64,000 nucleotides of DNA, from the NCBI RefSeq assembly GCF_026210795.1, contig NC_089430.1:496001-560000 (forward strand). Direction: 5' to 3'. Under the pieces are notes generated by a model that saw nothing but the letters and a program-made list of their open reading frames with translations, ran no database searches and had not been told where the DNA came from. The stretch is from Rhizophagus irregularis (lineage: Eukaryota; Glomeromycota; Glomeromycetes; Glomerales; Glomeraceae). The position numbers were made by a program, and so were the translations under genes. Shown here in pieces: positions 32,894 to 45,339 of this stretch (the stretch's first letter is position 1; each line of letters begins with the position of its first letter).

Positions 32894-35739
32894 ATGGAAT
32901 TTATAAATGAAAATAACTTTGATCCAACGCCAAAATTAAAATCTAGTCCTGTACCGATTTTATTTCTTCCCTTTAATAATGAAAAACTTAGATGTAATAA
33001 TTGTGAAAATAAATATTCAGCCACAAATTTATATAAACAGAAATATTGCAAACAATGCTTATCATCGTACATTGAAAATATAACGGACAATAACATTTAT
33101 TTTAATGTAAATATTCTTACGAATAATGAACATTGTATTAAACATAAATCAACAAGAAATTTAAATTTTTTTACGAAAAATATTCAAGAATGGTGTGAAA
33201 ATTGTTCTGAAATTTCATATTTTAAGAATTATTATGATTATATTAATACTACAACGCAATATATATTTATAGAAAAGGACTGTAAATTATGTGGTAAATT
33301 AATCGATAAGATTTCTTTCGGGTTTAAAATGTGTTCCGATTGTTACTTAATTTCTTCTGGGTGGATAAAATCAACTATTACTGGTAAAAATATTCCAATT
33401 CTTTATTTACCATGGTGGGATACTTCCAATAAAAGTATATTTTGTAAGCATAACTTAAAATTTATGACAGATTGTCAAAAATGGTGCTCAGATTGCTTTA
33501 TAATTTACGTAGGATGTAGATATTGTTTGACAACAAACATAATTTATGGGATTATCGATCAAACTCAATGTATAAAATGCAAAAGAATATCAAATATAAA
33601 AATTGAATTTAAAAATATTAGCAGTGGAAATCACGATATAGATGAATTTCTTATTTCTACAAGAACAAATACTGATTGTCATGATAAGATTGCTAATTAT
33701 AAGAATACTATGAATAAAAATTCCGATCCCTTGAGCGTATATAGTTTTATTGAACGAGAACTTAAAAAGGTTGGTTCAAAACGAACAATGGAATGGATTC
33801 CATATTCTCAAATTAAAAATTTAGAAAAAATAGCGGAAGGAGGATTTGGTATTATCTATAAAGCAATTTGGTTAAATAAAACAACTGTTGCCGTAAAGAG
33901 ATTTCGAAAATCGCAGGATATTAGCAAATACTTTTTAAACTTTTTAAATGAGGTAATTATTATTTTTATTTATAATATTTACGTAATCATATTAAACTAA
34001 TTATTGGATTTATGATTTTTTTTAGGTGAAATCTCTTCATCGATGTTATGATACAGTTTTTATTGTCAAGTATTATGGTATTACGCAAGACCCTGTAATA
34101 AAAGATTATATGTTAATAATGGAATATGCGAGTGGTGGAAATTTACACAGTTATTTAAACAAAAATTTTATAAATATTAAATGGATCACAAAATTAGCTA
34201 TTTTATGTCAAATTTCAGATGGGTATATATTATTATTAATATTTCTATCAATTTCATTTATGTGAAATAATATTAAATTATTTAATATTTTTTATTCTAG
34301 ACTTAAGACTATTCATCAGGAAAATTTTATACATCGAGATTTTCATAGCGGAAATATATTATCATTAAAAAATGATCACAAAAAGTGGGTAATTGGAGAC
34401 CTAGGATTATCGCAACCAGCAGATAATTCGTCGAATAATGAAATATATGGAGTAATACCTTATGTCGCACCAGAAATATTTCGAGGTGAAGTATTTTCGA
34501 AAGAGTCTGACATATATAGTTTGGGTATGATTATGTGGGAATTAACAACAGGTCGTAAACCATTTTTCAATATTGAGCATGACATTAATCTTATCTACCA
34601 AATTATTGATGAAAAAAGACCAAAAAGACCTGAAATTACAACTGATGCTCCTAAGTGTTTTACTAATTTGATGAAACAGTGTTGGTATTCTGATCCCTTA
34701 AAACGACCTTCCATAACAACAATCAAAAGCATCGTTGATGATTGGTATAGAAAATGTAAAAAAGATGATGATATATTGGCTAAAGCTGATAATAAACGAT
34801 TAGAATTAATTGAATCGAAACAAATTGGCCCTGAATTTACCGAAAAACAAGATATAAGTGCTATTTATACTAGTCAGCCTTTAAGTTCTCTTATTTCCCA
34901 AGTTTCATCTAATAACTCATCTTCAAGAGTTTCGAAGCAAGGTATGTATTATTTTTATTTGAATAATGTAAAATTTAATAATTATTAAATTTGCTAATTA
35001 TTTTTACAGTATGTACTTCAGAAGAATGTAAATTTGATACAGATAATAGTCATAATACTCAAAGGTATTGAAATGAACTTAGATAACGATCTTTTTTCTA
35101 TATAAATAACTTTTATTAACAAACTTATACAAACCATTTTTTAATCTTCAAGATCTTCGTCTATCAACTCATCATCTGGTATGTACAGTACTATTACTTA
35201 AAAAGATTCCTTGATTTTATACTAAGTTTATCTTTCTATCTTATAGGATATATTTCAAAAGATTTAGATATGGATATAGAAACAAATACTCAAAGGTAAT
35301 AAAATGAAACTTATTTGATATAGACAAAAATAAAATTATCTAACTTTTGATTATGATTAATAATAATAAATTTAGACTAACCACGTTTGAATCTTCGTCT
35401 ATCAAATCATCTTCTGGTATGTACTGTACTGTTACTTAAAAGATTTCTCGATTTTATATTAAGTTTAATATTTTTCTATTATATAGAATATATTTCAAAA
35501 GATTTAGATATGGATATAGAAACAAATACACAAAGGTACATATATGTTTAAGATCAAATATATATATATATTTTTTTTTTTTAAATTAAATTTTTATTAA
35601 TAATAAACGTTGTTGATATTTTAGGTTATCCACAATAGATATAAGTTCTATGTCTCATAATATTTCGCATCCAAGTGCAATTTATACTAGTAGACCATTA
35701 AGCGCACTTATTTCACATGTAAAGAACAATAGAAATTAG
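32894..35739 (+). CDS. Cys-rich TKL-type protein kinase 2, nine exons
   Basis: The exons are 32894-33952, 34026-34222, 34301-34941, 35010-35064, 35153-35178, 35247-35295, 35376-35416, 35487-35535 and 35625-35739 (2232 nt, 743 residues). It is the paralogue of the gene at 15199-18051, with the same architecture: Cys-pair region (about 30-235), SGNHDIDEFL, EWIPYSQ, glycine loop IAEGGFG (about 313-319), Lys335, HRDFHSGN Asp432, DLG Asp452, YVAPEIF, SLGMIMWE and RPSITTI. Catalytic residues are intact. Exon 5 uses a shifted acceptor: the AG used in paralogue 1 reads AT here (about 35126), and the next in-frame AG at 35151-35152 shortens the exon by 15 bp without changing frame. The first glycine of one GYIS repeat is Glu. 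The foldback element sits about 600 bp upstream, between the conserved upstream blocks and the promoter. Confidence 0.87.
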
Positions 35740-36680
35740 CTAGTAGTAAAATGATTTAACGTAGTAAAATATATGTTTATAAATATATTTAAGTAAAATA
35801 ACCAATGTAGGCATAACCAACATTGGACGAATATTCAATTATTGCAAACTTGTCAAATTAAATTCAATAAAATTTCTATAAACTTAAACTTTACTGTTAA
35901 TCTGACAGTGTGAGTGTGTGACGGGTGCCTAATATACAGAAATTATCTTTTGGAATATTTTAATTAGTAAAAAAAAATAAAAAATTATTTGACGCCAATT
36001 TTCAATACAAAAAAAAAATTTAATAAATAATGCAGTGTTTTTATGCATGTTCTGCTATTATTTAAATTCAGTAAGCTAAATTTAAGAATAAATATTTTAC
36101 AACAAAATCGGTAAAATAATATGTGATAAACTAATTTTGCCACAACGTGGACCAATTATTGTTCAGAGCGAAGCAATATGTTACAACTACCCTAGCGTTC
36201 CCAAGAAAAAAAGCACTTGGTGGCCGGCATTATGCGGAATTATGCACTGTCACGTGATCGGTGCGGTGACAATTAATGTGTGACGAATAAGTTTTTACCA
36301 AACTAAGTCCCTCAGATAAATATAAACAATGAAAACACTGAGGGTGTGACGAATGTTTACATGGTCACGTGTCAAGGCTTTTTTCTTGGGATGACACTAT
36401 GGAAGAAAAATCGATCACATGAATTTCTCTGTCCGCCATGTGATCATCACATGGTGAAATCGCAAATTTTAGTTTTTCACTCTTGAGTCTGGACTTACAA
36501 TGGTTCTGAAAAAAAAAACTCTTTCCCCTTTTTTTAGTTTTGTTAGTTTTCCGCAGTAATTTAGCGCAAGGTTTTTTTTTGTAGTTTCTATTTGAAACAC
36601 CCAAAGGGATAAGAGGCCCTGTAGGGCGCCTCGGTCACAGTACGAGGTTTTATTCTTATTAATACCCATATATTAGGGAT
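35740..36680. other. 3' flank of kinase 2 and 5' flank of the retroelement-like gene
   Basis: 35740-36090 is duplicated at about 53935-54260 (AGTAGTAAAATGATTTAACG, TTACTGTTAATCTGACAGTG). From about 36120 the text includes CACGTGATC/TCACGTG sites (36252, 36363) and GTGTGACGAAT twice (36281, 36342). 36500-36680 may be the 5' UTR of the following element. No gene. Confidence 0.5.
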
Positions 36681-38837
36681 ATGACTTCTTCAAACTTTAT
36701 TGAGATAGATTTTTTCTCGGTTTCATACGAGTCTCTGAAATCTTATAGCCAGTTGGACGCTATTTCCGATATCAGAAGTAATATTGCTGAAGACGGACTT
36801 GCTGAAAATAATGTTTTAGACACAAATATACAACTACAGAATACTTTACTCTCGACTATACCAGTCCACACTCCTTTATGTCTTTCACCACCTTCGTGTA
36901 AAAATAATTCTTTTCTCATTTCCTTCAAGAAATTTCACGTGACTAGAATACACAAATCCGGTTATAACAAGATCTACGAATTTAGACGTTCAAAAAGTTT
37001 CTTTTTTGAGATTGTTGATCACCATTTGGACACCAATCAGCTTCATTTAAAGATACACACAAATGATGATCTCATGTCAACTACCCCTATTAAGTATCAT
37101 TCCACAAGTGCACTACCGAATGCCAAATATCAAATTAGCAAAGGTCTTCAGCATTTTTTTTCTTCACAAAGAGTTATTCCACGCCGTATTCAACATAAAT
37201 ATTTTAATATGATACGCCAAAAATTATTAGATAGAATCACGTTTATCAAATCACGTGAATACAAAATCAAAAATAAGAATACAACAACAAAAACCTTTTT
37301 TAATTTTTCGTATAAAAGATACAGATTTCATTTTGGTATCTTTATCCCTTGCGATCACAGAATTGAAGCGAAAGGCTTATCTATTCCACCTTGAAGTTGT
37401 GAGGTTCCTTCTCCTATAGTTATGTCTAATAATAGATATGGATGTGGTTTACATTTTTTTAAGAAATATCCAGATGGGTTAACTTTTATTCGAAATGAAA
37501 ATGGTGATCTCACACCTAAGATCCAATCCCAGAACAAAGAGCTTCATGCTAAATTGATATTTGACCGATGGATAAATAAAGAATTGAAATCAATTTTCTC
37601 TTCAAGAACGGGAATTTCTTATAACTCAAGATATATTGTTTGTAATTCAAATCGTAAAATCAACCCTGGACGTACTCACATGTATCACAAACTCATGAAT
37701 AATTTCCGTTCAACTCCAAGTCCAAATTCGAGGACAGCTAAAAGGCAACAAATGAGATTTGAACGCTCTTGTCATCGTATTTTATTACAAGAAGTTATTA
37801 AACCAGGCGCTGTTTCCAGTACATTAACGAAACTGGCTGCAGCTAAAAAAGGACGGTTCCTTTTTTTACCATCTCAAAAATTTACGACTCCTCTCAAACA
37901 CTTACGTTATAAGAAAACTGTTGATATCCCCAAACAAAAGGATTATAACTTTACTATTCCGCATTATTTTGGCGCCAATACGAACACGACCAAGGCATCA
38001 AGGACTACAAATAATATTTCCATTGTCACAGATTCGACTCTTATTCCGGCTTCTAACGATGAATTATTATATACGGTCATTCCTTATAATCCTATTCCGG
38101 ATATGTTTATTCCTCTTAAATATCGGGATATCATACCGCCTGATCCTATTTATGATAATTTTGGTTCTTTTATTATCCCTGGTTCTAGGGAATGGTTTAC
38201 TTATATGTATCAATTGGACTTAAATACACGTGATGAACGCCTCGAAAAAGCTGAAGATGCTAAATTTGCTGCTAGAATGGACGAACTTTATGCCGAATCT
38301 GTGGCTGCTAAACTTCGTTATTAACAATGACAAGAAGAACGTTTAAAAGAAATTACGAGGCTTCAATTAGAAGAAGTCGCTCGAGTTCAAAATTTGGCCA
38401 TATATCATGGCACTAGTCCTAAACACGTGAAATATCGGCAACGTCAAGCGACGGATTTGTCTGTTTGGAGTAATGTTTTTCATAATAATATGATATACGC
38501 TGAATGTCCTACCCTTTCGAAATATCAAAAGAAGAAAGCTAAACAGAAGAAAAAACTTTTACAATCAGAAATAGATTCTTTTATGATTAACTATCCAAAC
38601 GTATCCGCTCCTTTAACCCTAAAGCGCAATACTACGCGATCAGTGTTCGATTATATGGATAATATATGCCCTGGTGAACCGTACACGTCTGATGACACCA
38701 AGGAAATAGAAACTCATCCTTTAAAACGAGATGATCGTACGTTTAACTATAATCACGGATCTCATGATACATATAAACGCTCCCGTCTCGATACTCCTTT
38801 AGCTTTTGATTCCGAGCAGGCGGGATCATCCAAATAA
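36681..38837 (+). pseudogene. ORF1-like protein of a LINE-like element, three in-frame stops
   Basis: One continuous frame of 718 sense positions is interrupted by TGA (37392), TAA (38322) and TGA (38328), with no frame change. All three could arise by C-to-T change from CGA or CAA. The protein is basic, with KKGRFLFLPSQKF and HLRYKK motifs, a middle IIPPDPIYDNFG region and a C-terminal coiled-coil-like KAKQKKKLLQSEIDSFMIN stretch. I see no reverse transcriptase, endonuclease or zinc knuckle. A diverged relative lies at about 55640-57345, and both are followed by a similar 3' region and an (AAATA)n tail, which suggests a retroposed element. Readthrough of the stops cannot be excluded from sequence. 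Function unknown. Confidence 0.6.
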
Positions 38838-39275
38838 TTTTATTAATATTCTTATCTTCATACTTATAAATTAGTTTTTTTTTTTTTTTTGGAATCATTT
38901 TTTAGTATAGACATTGTCTATTTCTTATGTTTCTTTTTTATCTATTATGATAGTATATACAATAAGAATAGTGTTAACCATTCCGCCTATGACAGTATTT
39001 ACAGGTGGTGGCTTCGGCCAAGAGAAAAATACGGATCAACTAACTTCTCTTTTTTTAGATTAGCTTTTTTTGATTGTTCCCATTTGATTTATTAGCGTAG
39101 TCCTACTTTATCAAATAGTACAGATCGAAGAGTGGGGTCCCGTAGGGGATGACGAACAAAGGTCTATACACATATATTAGTCTTAAGTCTTTTCGAACTC
39201 TTTCCTCTTCTATTTGTAATAGCCTGGGTTTTACCACTCTTTTAGTAATAAAATAAAATAAATAAATAAATAAAC
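38838..39275 (+). mobile_element. 3' region and A-rich tail of the LINE-like element, copy 1
   Basis: The motif ACAGTATTTACAggTGGTG (38992) and a GCGTAGTcCT stretch (39096) recur at 57549 and 57662 after the second copy. The end is TAAAATAAAATAAATAAATA (39248-39275), matching the tail at 57804-57828. Tails of this kind are typical of non-LTR retrotransposition. Confidence 0.6.
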
Positions 39276-39902
39276 TTACAATGGTTCCTGTTTCCTAGTA
39301 TAATATATTAATCTATCCAATAATATAATATGATTATTGTTTAGTTAGAAAGTTTCATAAATTTAGTATATTTATATATCTATAACTAAAAAAAACTTGG
39401 ATACTAAATTGTGCAACATGAAATGATTGAAACGTGTGCCTGATCTATTCCGTATTTATTATAGTTAAAATAATCATTTTGAATTAAATAAAACCATGTT
39501 CATATGCGCGTGCCGATGAGCCAAATCTGAGATTGTAACAAAAATGTTTAAATTTTCTTATTAAGCATCAACCAATTTTTTAATTAATTGATTCAGCCTG
39601 AAAAAATGTTTTTTTTTTCAATACTGGAAAAAAAAATATTTTGTTTTAATCTTTTTTTTCAAATACCAAAAAAAAAAATTTTAATTCGTGATCCATGAGT
39701 CAACTGCAAAAAATTCATATATGGGTGCAAATTTTCAACACCAATTTATTTTAATAATACATAATATTTATCCCAAAGTTTCAAATAGTTTGTTTTTTAC
39801 AATAATTTTTTCACATAATTTTGCACTTCATTTGACGCCACGCCAGATTCCCATTTTCTGCAGATCATTTGCTGTTGACTTGTGGACATGGAGTCATGGA
39901 TC
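39276..39902. repeat. Segmental copy D, first part
   Basis: From about 39390 the sequence is paralogous to about 54290 onward (CCTGATcTATTCCGTATT, GTGCCGATGAGC). T-run and A-run tracts follow. The open frame at 39688-39945 crosses the end of the next element and has no support. Confidence 0.5.
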
Positions 39903-40381
39903 TAGGGATTGGAATCAATTATCATTATTAGAATCAATTTTATAATCGATTAATTGTCGATTAATTATTAATCGAAATTATACTACTGCCGGTCACATGA
40001 CTATCAAAATTATTAAGATCGACATAAAAAATTTCCTTTTTGGGAATTTTATACAATATAACAATTTCATCGGACAACAAAATTTCCTTTTTTGGATTTT
40101 TGTTAATGTCACGTGATAATGACATAACTTCTTATTAACGGACTACCCCAAAATGTCACGAAACGGCCAGCATTAAGAAATTAAGAAATTAACTGTGTGA
40201 CAAATAATGAGTGACAAATAGGTTTTTGTCAACCGAAATAAAACCAATACTTGTAGGGTACACAGTATTAACGCTACTGCGCCACAATAAGTAAATTCAA
40301 TTTTTATTCGATAATCAATTTAAAATCGATTCTTATCGATTTTCAAAAATTCGATTATTGTAAAATCGATTCCAATCCCTA
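39903..40381. mobile_element. hAT-like MITE, 479 bp
   Basis: Starts TAGGGATTGGAATCAATTA and ends TCGATTCCAATCCCTA, with more than 12 bp of terminal inverted repeat and many internal AATCGATT motifs. Flanks CATGGATC and TGTGGATC agree at 6 of 8 bases, a worn 8-bp duplication. Copy E lacks it at the matching place. It contains CACGTGA and a GGCCAGCATTAA motif also seen near 11686. Confidence 0.65.
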
Positions 40382-42111
40382 TGTGGATCTCGAATTAATT
40401 GACACTTCAAAACTAAAAAAAAAATTTTTCTAATTAGTTTTTTTTCGGTTTTTCAGTTCAAACTAAAAAAAATTTTTTTAATTAGTTTTTTTTTCAGTTT
40501 TTTTTCCAATACTTAAAAAATTTTTTTATTTTATTTTCAATCTTTTTTTTTCAAAGCAAAAAAAAATTTTTTAGTTATTAATTTCGTTGTCATAAAAATG
40601 AAATTAAATATGATCAAATACAATTTCTATCAAGTCATTATGTGTTAATTGTCACATGACAAAAAATAAATCGCATGAGCCATGAGATATAGTAAAAGAT
40701 AAATTTCTTGATGATGAGTGCAATACCATGGGCTGTAATTAGTTTAATTGCCCAGAGAATGATAATAATACTTCATGTATTAAATGAAATGTATATATAA
40801 TTACAGTATTTATTAATATAATAATTATCATAATAATACAATTTCAATTATCTTTTGCTCTTTCGCGGTCATAGAATATTTTTTTGGATTTTGATATATT
40901 GATTAATAGACCCAATGATCTTTTTTGATCACCAGCCTTTGAAAATTCAATAGTCAAGATGAATATTTTTTCTGCTAAATGAACGTAAAATTATAAGAAT
41001 TTAGTAATATTTAGTAATATTCAAGACATTAAATCCAGAGAACATATTGGAAAATTTATTATACAAATAAAAAGGTGTTAATTCCATAATAATAAGAGGA
41101 ATACTAAATGCATGTGATCAATCAACATGACTAATAATAAAATTTGTATAATAGAAATAGGTTGTATAATCTATTTTCACGGATTAATTAGTTTATATTT
41201 ATACGAACTTCAGATTGATTTGAGATGATTATGTGACTAATTAGCGATGAAATATAGGAATTATTTCATAAAATGCGAGAAAGGAAATAGATTACAAATT
41301 GCGTCTATACTTTTTTCTTTGGACTTGAAATATTCTAATATTGTATATTTCATACCACAATCTTTTTTAAAATAAAATAAATTGAACTGCGTACTTAGAT
41401 TTTTTGGTGATATTTAGATCACCCTGAATAAATTAATTTGAATTGTGTAACATGTAGCTTGTATCATGAGTGTTGATCATTTTATATCACTAGCATAATT
41501 TAAATGGTTGAAATCCATTAATAGCAACAACTTCTAAAGTAAAATAAAAATAAAATAAAAATGGTTTAAGTCCATTGACTGCTAGTCAATACTTAAAATT
41601 ATAGAATTCCTAATCCTCACTATACTGTACACAATTAAATTGGTTCAGAATTATAAAATAAAAGCAACTCCAATTTCGTCCAATGAAGTTGCTTTAATTT
41701 TTCTTTTATATTTATACGTGGCATTCATGGTAACGTAAAGAGTCAAGAATACAAAGCTAAAAAACTATATAATTTTTTAATAAATTTTATTGTTTTAACA
41801 GTTTTTATTATCATCGCATGAACAAATCTTGTGTTTGGACACCTGCTGCTATACCATTTATTCTTTTAGCGATGACTAACGATGATTTACATTATTCTTC
41901 CAATTAAAATTCATAGATGGTCGTTCTCAAGGAACTTAATAATTCTAAATTATCATTTCATAAACATAACTGTAAAGTTAGAAACAAAAGGATGCAATTA
42001 TTTTACTCTAATACTAGAATTTCATGCAATAAAAAATTTTCTTCTTTGAGGGATGATAAAATGATAGCAAATTGCATATTAAGTGGATGGCGCAGCAATT
42101 TTATCTGTAAG
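40382..42111. repeat. Segmental copy D, middle part
   Basis: 40400-40580 is a degenerate repeat of AAAAAATTTTTnTAATTAGTTTTTTTTC. 40690-41510 matches 54770-55245 (TTTTGCTCTTTcGCGGTCATAGAAT). 41550-42100 matches 57828-58320 (GTCCATTGACTGCTAG, GCAACTCCAATTTCG). A short TAAAATAAAAATAAAATAAA tract (41540-41560) sits where copy E carries the full LINE-like element. The frame at 41917-42213 is not conserved in copy E. Confidence 0.6.
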
Positions 42112-43295
42112 AACTACCCCAGTGCCACCGACAAAATTTCACGATCATGTGACCAATTTTGTCAATCATTCCCAAAAATGGTAAGCAGATTTAACGAAAA
42201 AATAAAAAAATAATAATAAACACAATATAAATTAGGGTTGGATCAGTCCTAGCAAAGACCGGTCCTGCGTCGCTCTTGGGACCGGTCTTCATGGTCTTCG
42301 GTCCGAGATCTGAGAACCGGTCTGGACCGGGACTGATCTTATATTATTAATATCCAATAAAAATGAGCCAAATTTTTGTGCTCATGTACTTCTAAGGCAC
42401 GATTTTTGCCAAAACTGATTATCAGTTCAGTTTTTAACATTTTCACAACGTTTTTTATTAAAAAAATGTGCGAAAACCTTTTTTTCGTGAAATTATTAAT
42501 AAAAAACGTTTTTGTAACGTTTCCTATTAATAAAATAATTAAAAAACGTGCTAAAACGTTTTTTTATTAAATTACTTAATAAAAAATGCTGCAAAACGTA
42601 AATTACTTAATAAAAACATTTTCGCAACGTTGTTTGTTAAAATAATTAAAAACGTTTGCGAAAAACATTTTTTTTTATGAACTTATTAATAAAAAACGTT
42701 TTCGCAACGTTTTCTATTAAAATAATTAAAAAAACGTTGCAAAACGTTGTTTATTTGTTAAATTACATGTTAAAAAATGTTTCGCAACGTTCTTTAATGT
42801 TTTAGAGGTCTTAAAATCATGGGGACAAAATTTCTTGAATTTAAATCGGTCCGGTCCCAGTCCGGTCTGGTCCAGGTTGAAAGACCGGTCTTTTTGGGAC
42901 TGGACCAGACCAGACCAGACTGATCCAACCCTAATATAAATGCCATACATTTTTAAACTCACATGGTATGTGTATTTTTGAACACTCTGCAAATTTACCT
43001 AGACGAGAAAAATATGTTTTAAAATATAAATTTTGACTTTTTATATGATAATTCGTAAATAATTAATTTTACAAAAATCTGTATTCAAAATCTACCTTTA
43101 TTGCCTAAGTAAACTTGCAGAGCAAGCAAATTTAGATATAATATATGAATTTTAAAATTAGAAAATATCTGTAGTAAGTTTTATTCAAAAAAAAATATAA
43201 TAATTTTTTTCGTTAAATCTGCTTACCATTTTTGGGAATGATTGATAAAATTGGTCACGTGATTGCAAAATTTTGTCGGTGCCACTGGGGTAGTT
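42112..43295. mobile_element. MULE-like MITE with about 100-bp terminal inverted repeats
   Basis: Left end AACTACCCCAGTGCCACCGA; right end TCGGTGCCACTGGGGTAGTT. The match continues for about 100 bp on each side (to about 42215 and from about 43200). It is flanked by a perfect 9-bp duplication ATCTGTAAG (42103-42111 and 43296-43304). The matching site in copy E (about 58310-58335) is uninterrupted. No coding capacity. It hosts the hAT-like element at 42233-42933. Confidence 0.85.
42233..42933. mobile_element. hAT-like MITE nested in the MULE-like MITE
   Basis: Starts TAGGGTTGGATCAGTC and ends GACTGATCCAACCCTA (16-bp inverted repeats). The 8-bp duplication ATATAAAT (42225-42232 and 42934-42941) is perfect. 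The interior has GACCGGTC/CCGGTC palindromes near both ends and a core of degenerate AAAACGTT..GCAACGTTTT..TTAATAAAA repeats (42440-42790). A truncated relative in reverse orientation lies at 53808-53935. Confidence 0.88.
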
Positions 43296-44269
43296 ATCTG
43301 TAAGTATACTTCGACAAAATTATTTACACAAAGTAAAATTACTATTTCCATAAAATTATAAATTTATTATAAAAAAAAAACAAACACAAAAAATAATAGG
43401 GATTATAGTTAGGCAGTAACATAAATAAAAAGGAAAATAATAATAGTAGTAATTCAAATATGTATGTACTATCTAACAATGATGTGAGAATACAATAATG
43501 AAGAAATGTTCTGAAAAAATTCTCAGGCTTGAATTAAATTTTGTGATTACTATAGTTAACAATGAAAGTTTTAAAATTTTACTTTGAACACTATTCGTAG
43601 TATAACGACAACTTCACCGCTACGCCACAAATTCAGATTTAGACCGTTTTATGTTTAATATCTATTAGGTTTGATATTATTCTCTCTTTTTTTTATGAAT
43701 TTGGTATATACAGCATATCGATTTCATTCATAAAAAGACTATGACTGATTCATTCGGTCCGACTACATTGTTAACATCCGTTTGTTATTAACAATAAAAT
43801 TTCTTGAAATGAAACTACGATGCTTTCGTTGACAAGAAATTAGTTTGATATTTATGATTGATTCATGTAACATCAAGAAATTTATCTGTATAGAAAAAAC
43901 TTAGTAAGCAATTAAATTCTATGAAGAAATTGTTCAATTTAACCATATATAGTCTTTGAATTTTCAATCAGAAAATCTTGCAGAATTGTTGTTTCTAATC
44001 CGAATTAGTTAGAGTAAATTCTTAGGATTCCTTTTTTTTAAATAAAAAACAATTTTTTTTTTATTACAATATTATATAGAATCATTTCTATGTTGATCCA
44101 ATTCGAATAAGTTATTCATTCAGAGCAAAGCGGAGGACTATTCATGGATTTAATGGCAATAAATTTTTATCCTCTTGCTTAACGTCCTTTCAAACATTTC
44201 TTTTTGAATTACTTATATCAGCTTTTTTCGAATTGTATGAAATAATTTTGCTTTGTATATCCATTTCAG
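43296..44269 (+). repeat. Segmental copy D, kinase upstream blocks
   Basis: Matches copy E at 58330-59350: the TATGTATGTACTAtCTAACAA block (43455), the GTATAACGA..CTACGCCACAAAT block (43597) and GATTCATTCGGTCCGA (43744). Gene-free. Confidence 0.6.
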
Positions 44270-45046
44270 GAATATATATTTATCCAGTACGGTACGAATT
44301 TGCAAACCTGTACGGTACGGTTGATCAATTTTTGTGATAATCATTTCGGACCATACCGTACTGGTTCTATATATAAAGAGATTATTATAGAACCAGTACG
44401 GTACGGTACGAAATGATCAACCATAAAATTTAACCAACTGTACCATACCGTACTGGCTCTATAATAATCTCTCTATATATAGAACCAGTACAGTACGGTA
44501 CGGTTATTGTTTTAAATGGACATTTTGGACATTGGTGTCCAAATTATTAAAATGAAAATTTTGGACATTGGTGTCCAAATTACAAAAATGAACATTTTGG
44601 ACATTGGTGTCCAAATTACAAAAATGAACATTTTGGACATTGGTGTCCAAATTACAAATGAATATTTTGGACATTGGTGTCCAAATTACAAAAATGAACA
44701 TTTTGGACATTGGTGTCCAAATTACAAAAATGAACATTTTGGACATTGGTGTCCAAATTACAAAAATGAATATTTTGGACATTGGTGTCCAAATTAGAAA
44801 AATGAACATTTTGGATATTGGTGTCCAAATTAGAAAAATGAACATTTTGGATATTGGTGTCAAAATTACAAAAATGAACATTTTGGACATTGGTGTCAAA
44901 ATTAGGAAAATGGACACTACTGATTTTCTCTTTATTATAGTGTCGGTACGGTACGGTCATGTTGATCAAATTTTGTAATTTTGTATGGGTGATCAACTGT
45001 ACCGTACAGGTTTGCAATTTCGTACCGTACCGATTATCCTACTACC
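44270..45046. mobile_element. Inverted-repeat element carrying a minisatellite, 777 bp
   Basis: Near both ends lie mirrored blocks: TACGGTACGAATTTGCAAAC and CTGTACGGTACGGTTGATCA on the left, their reverse complements on the right (44985-45030). The 10-bp duplication TCCATTTCAG (44260-44269 and 45047-45056) flanks it. Copy E at about 59345-59360 shows the uninterrupted site. GTACGGTAC motifs recur within 44390-44510. About a dozen 36-37-bp units fill the centre. The outermost 15 bp of the two ends match poorly. Non-coding. Confidence 0.8.
44515..44915. repeat. Minisatellite, 36-37-bp unit, about 11 copies
   Basis: Unit AAATGAACATTTTGGACATT plus GGTGTCCAAATTACAA. Each unit contains TTGGACATTGGTGTCCAA, itself a palindrome. 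Long repetitive frames exist on both strands because most units keep a length near 36, and they are not genes. Confidence 0.93.
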
Positions 45047-45339
45047 TCCATTTCAGACACCTAACCGATTTGCAAATACCCTTTAGCACGTGACAGTCGT
45101 GACACATCTTTACTATTGCGTATGTAATACCAATTTTAGATAGTAGTCGCAATGATATTTCACAATTTTTAAAACTTTTCGTAACACGATGCAGTATTTA
45201 AGAACCTCCTTTTTTTTTAAAAAAAAAAATACTAATATTCTTTGAAGTCCCAATAGATGCATAAATGATTATTTGGCAAATAAACTGTATCACTATTTAA
45301 TCTTCATTATTTTATTAAAGTTTCTTGTATATAATATAA

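Noticed and set aside
44504-45017. Frames of 93-137 residues on both strands
   Set aside because: They are translations of the 36-37-bp minisatellite and its flanking inverted ends.
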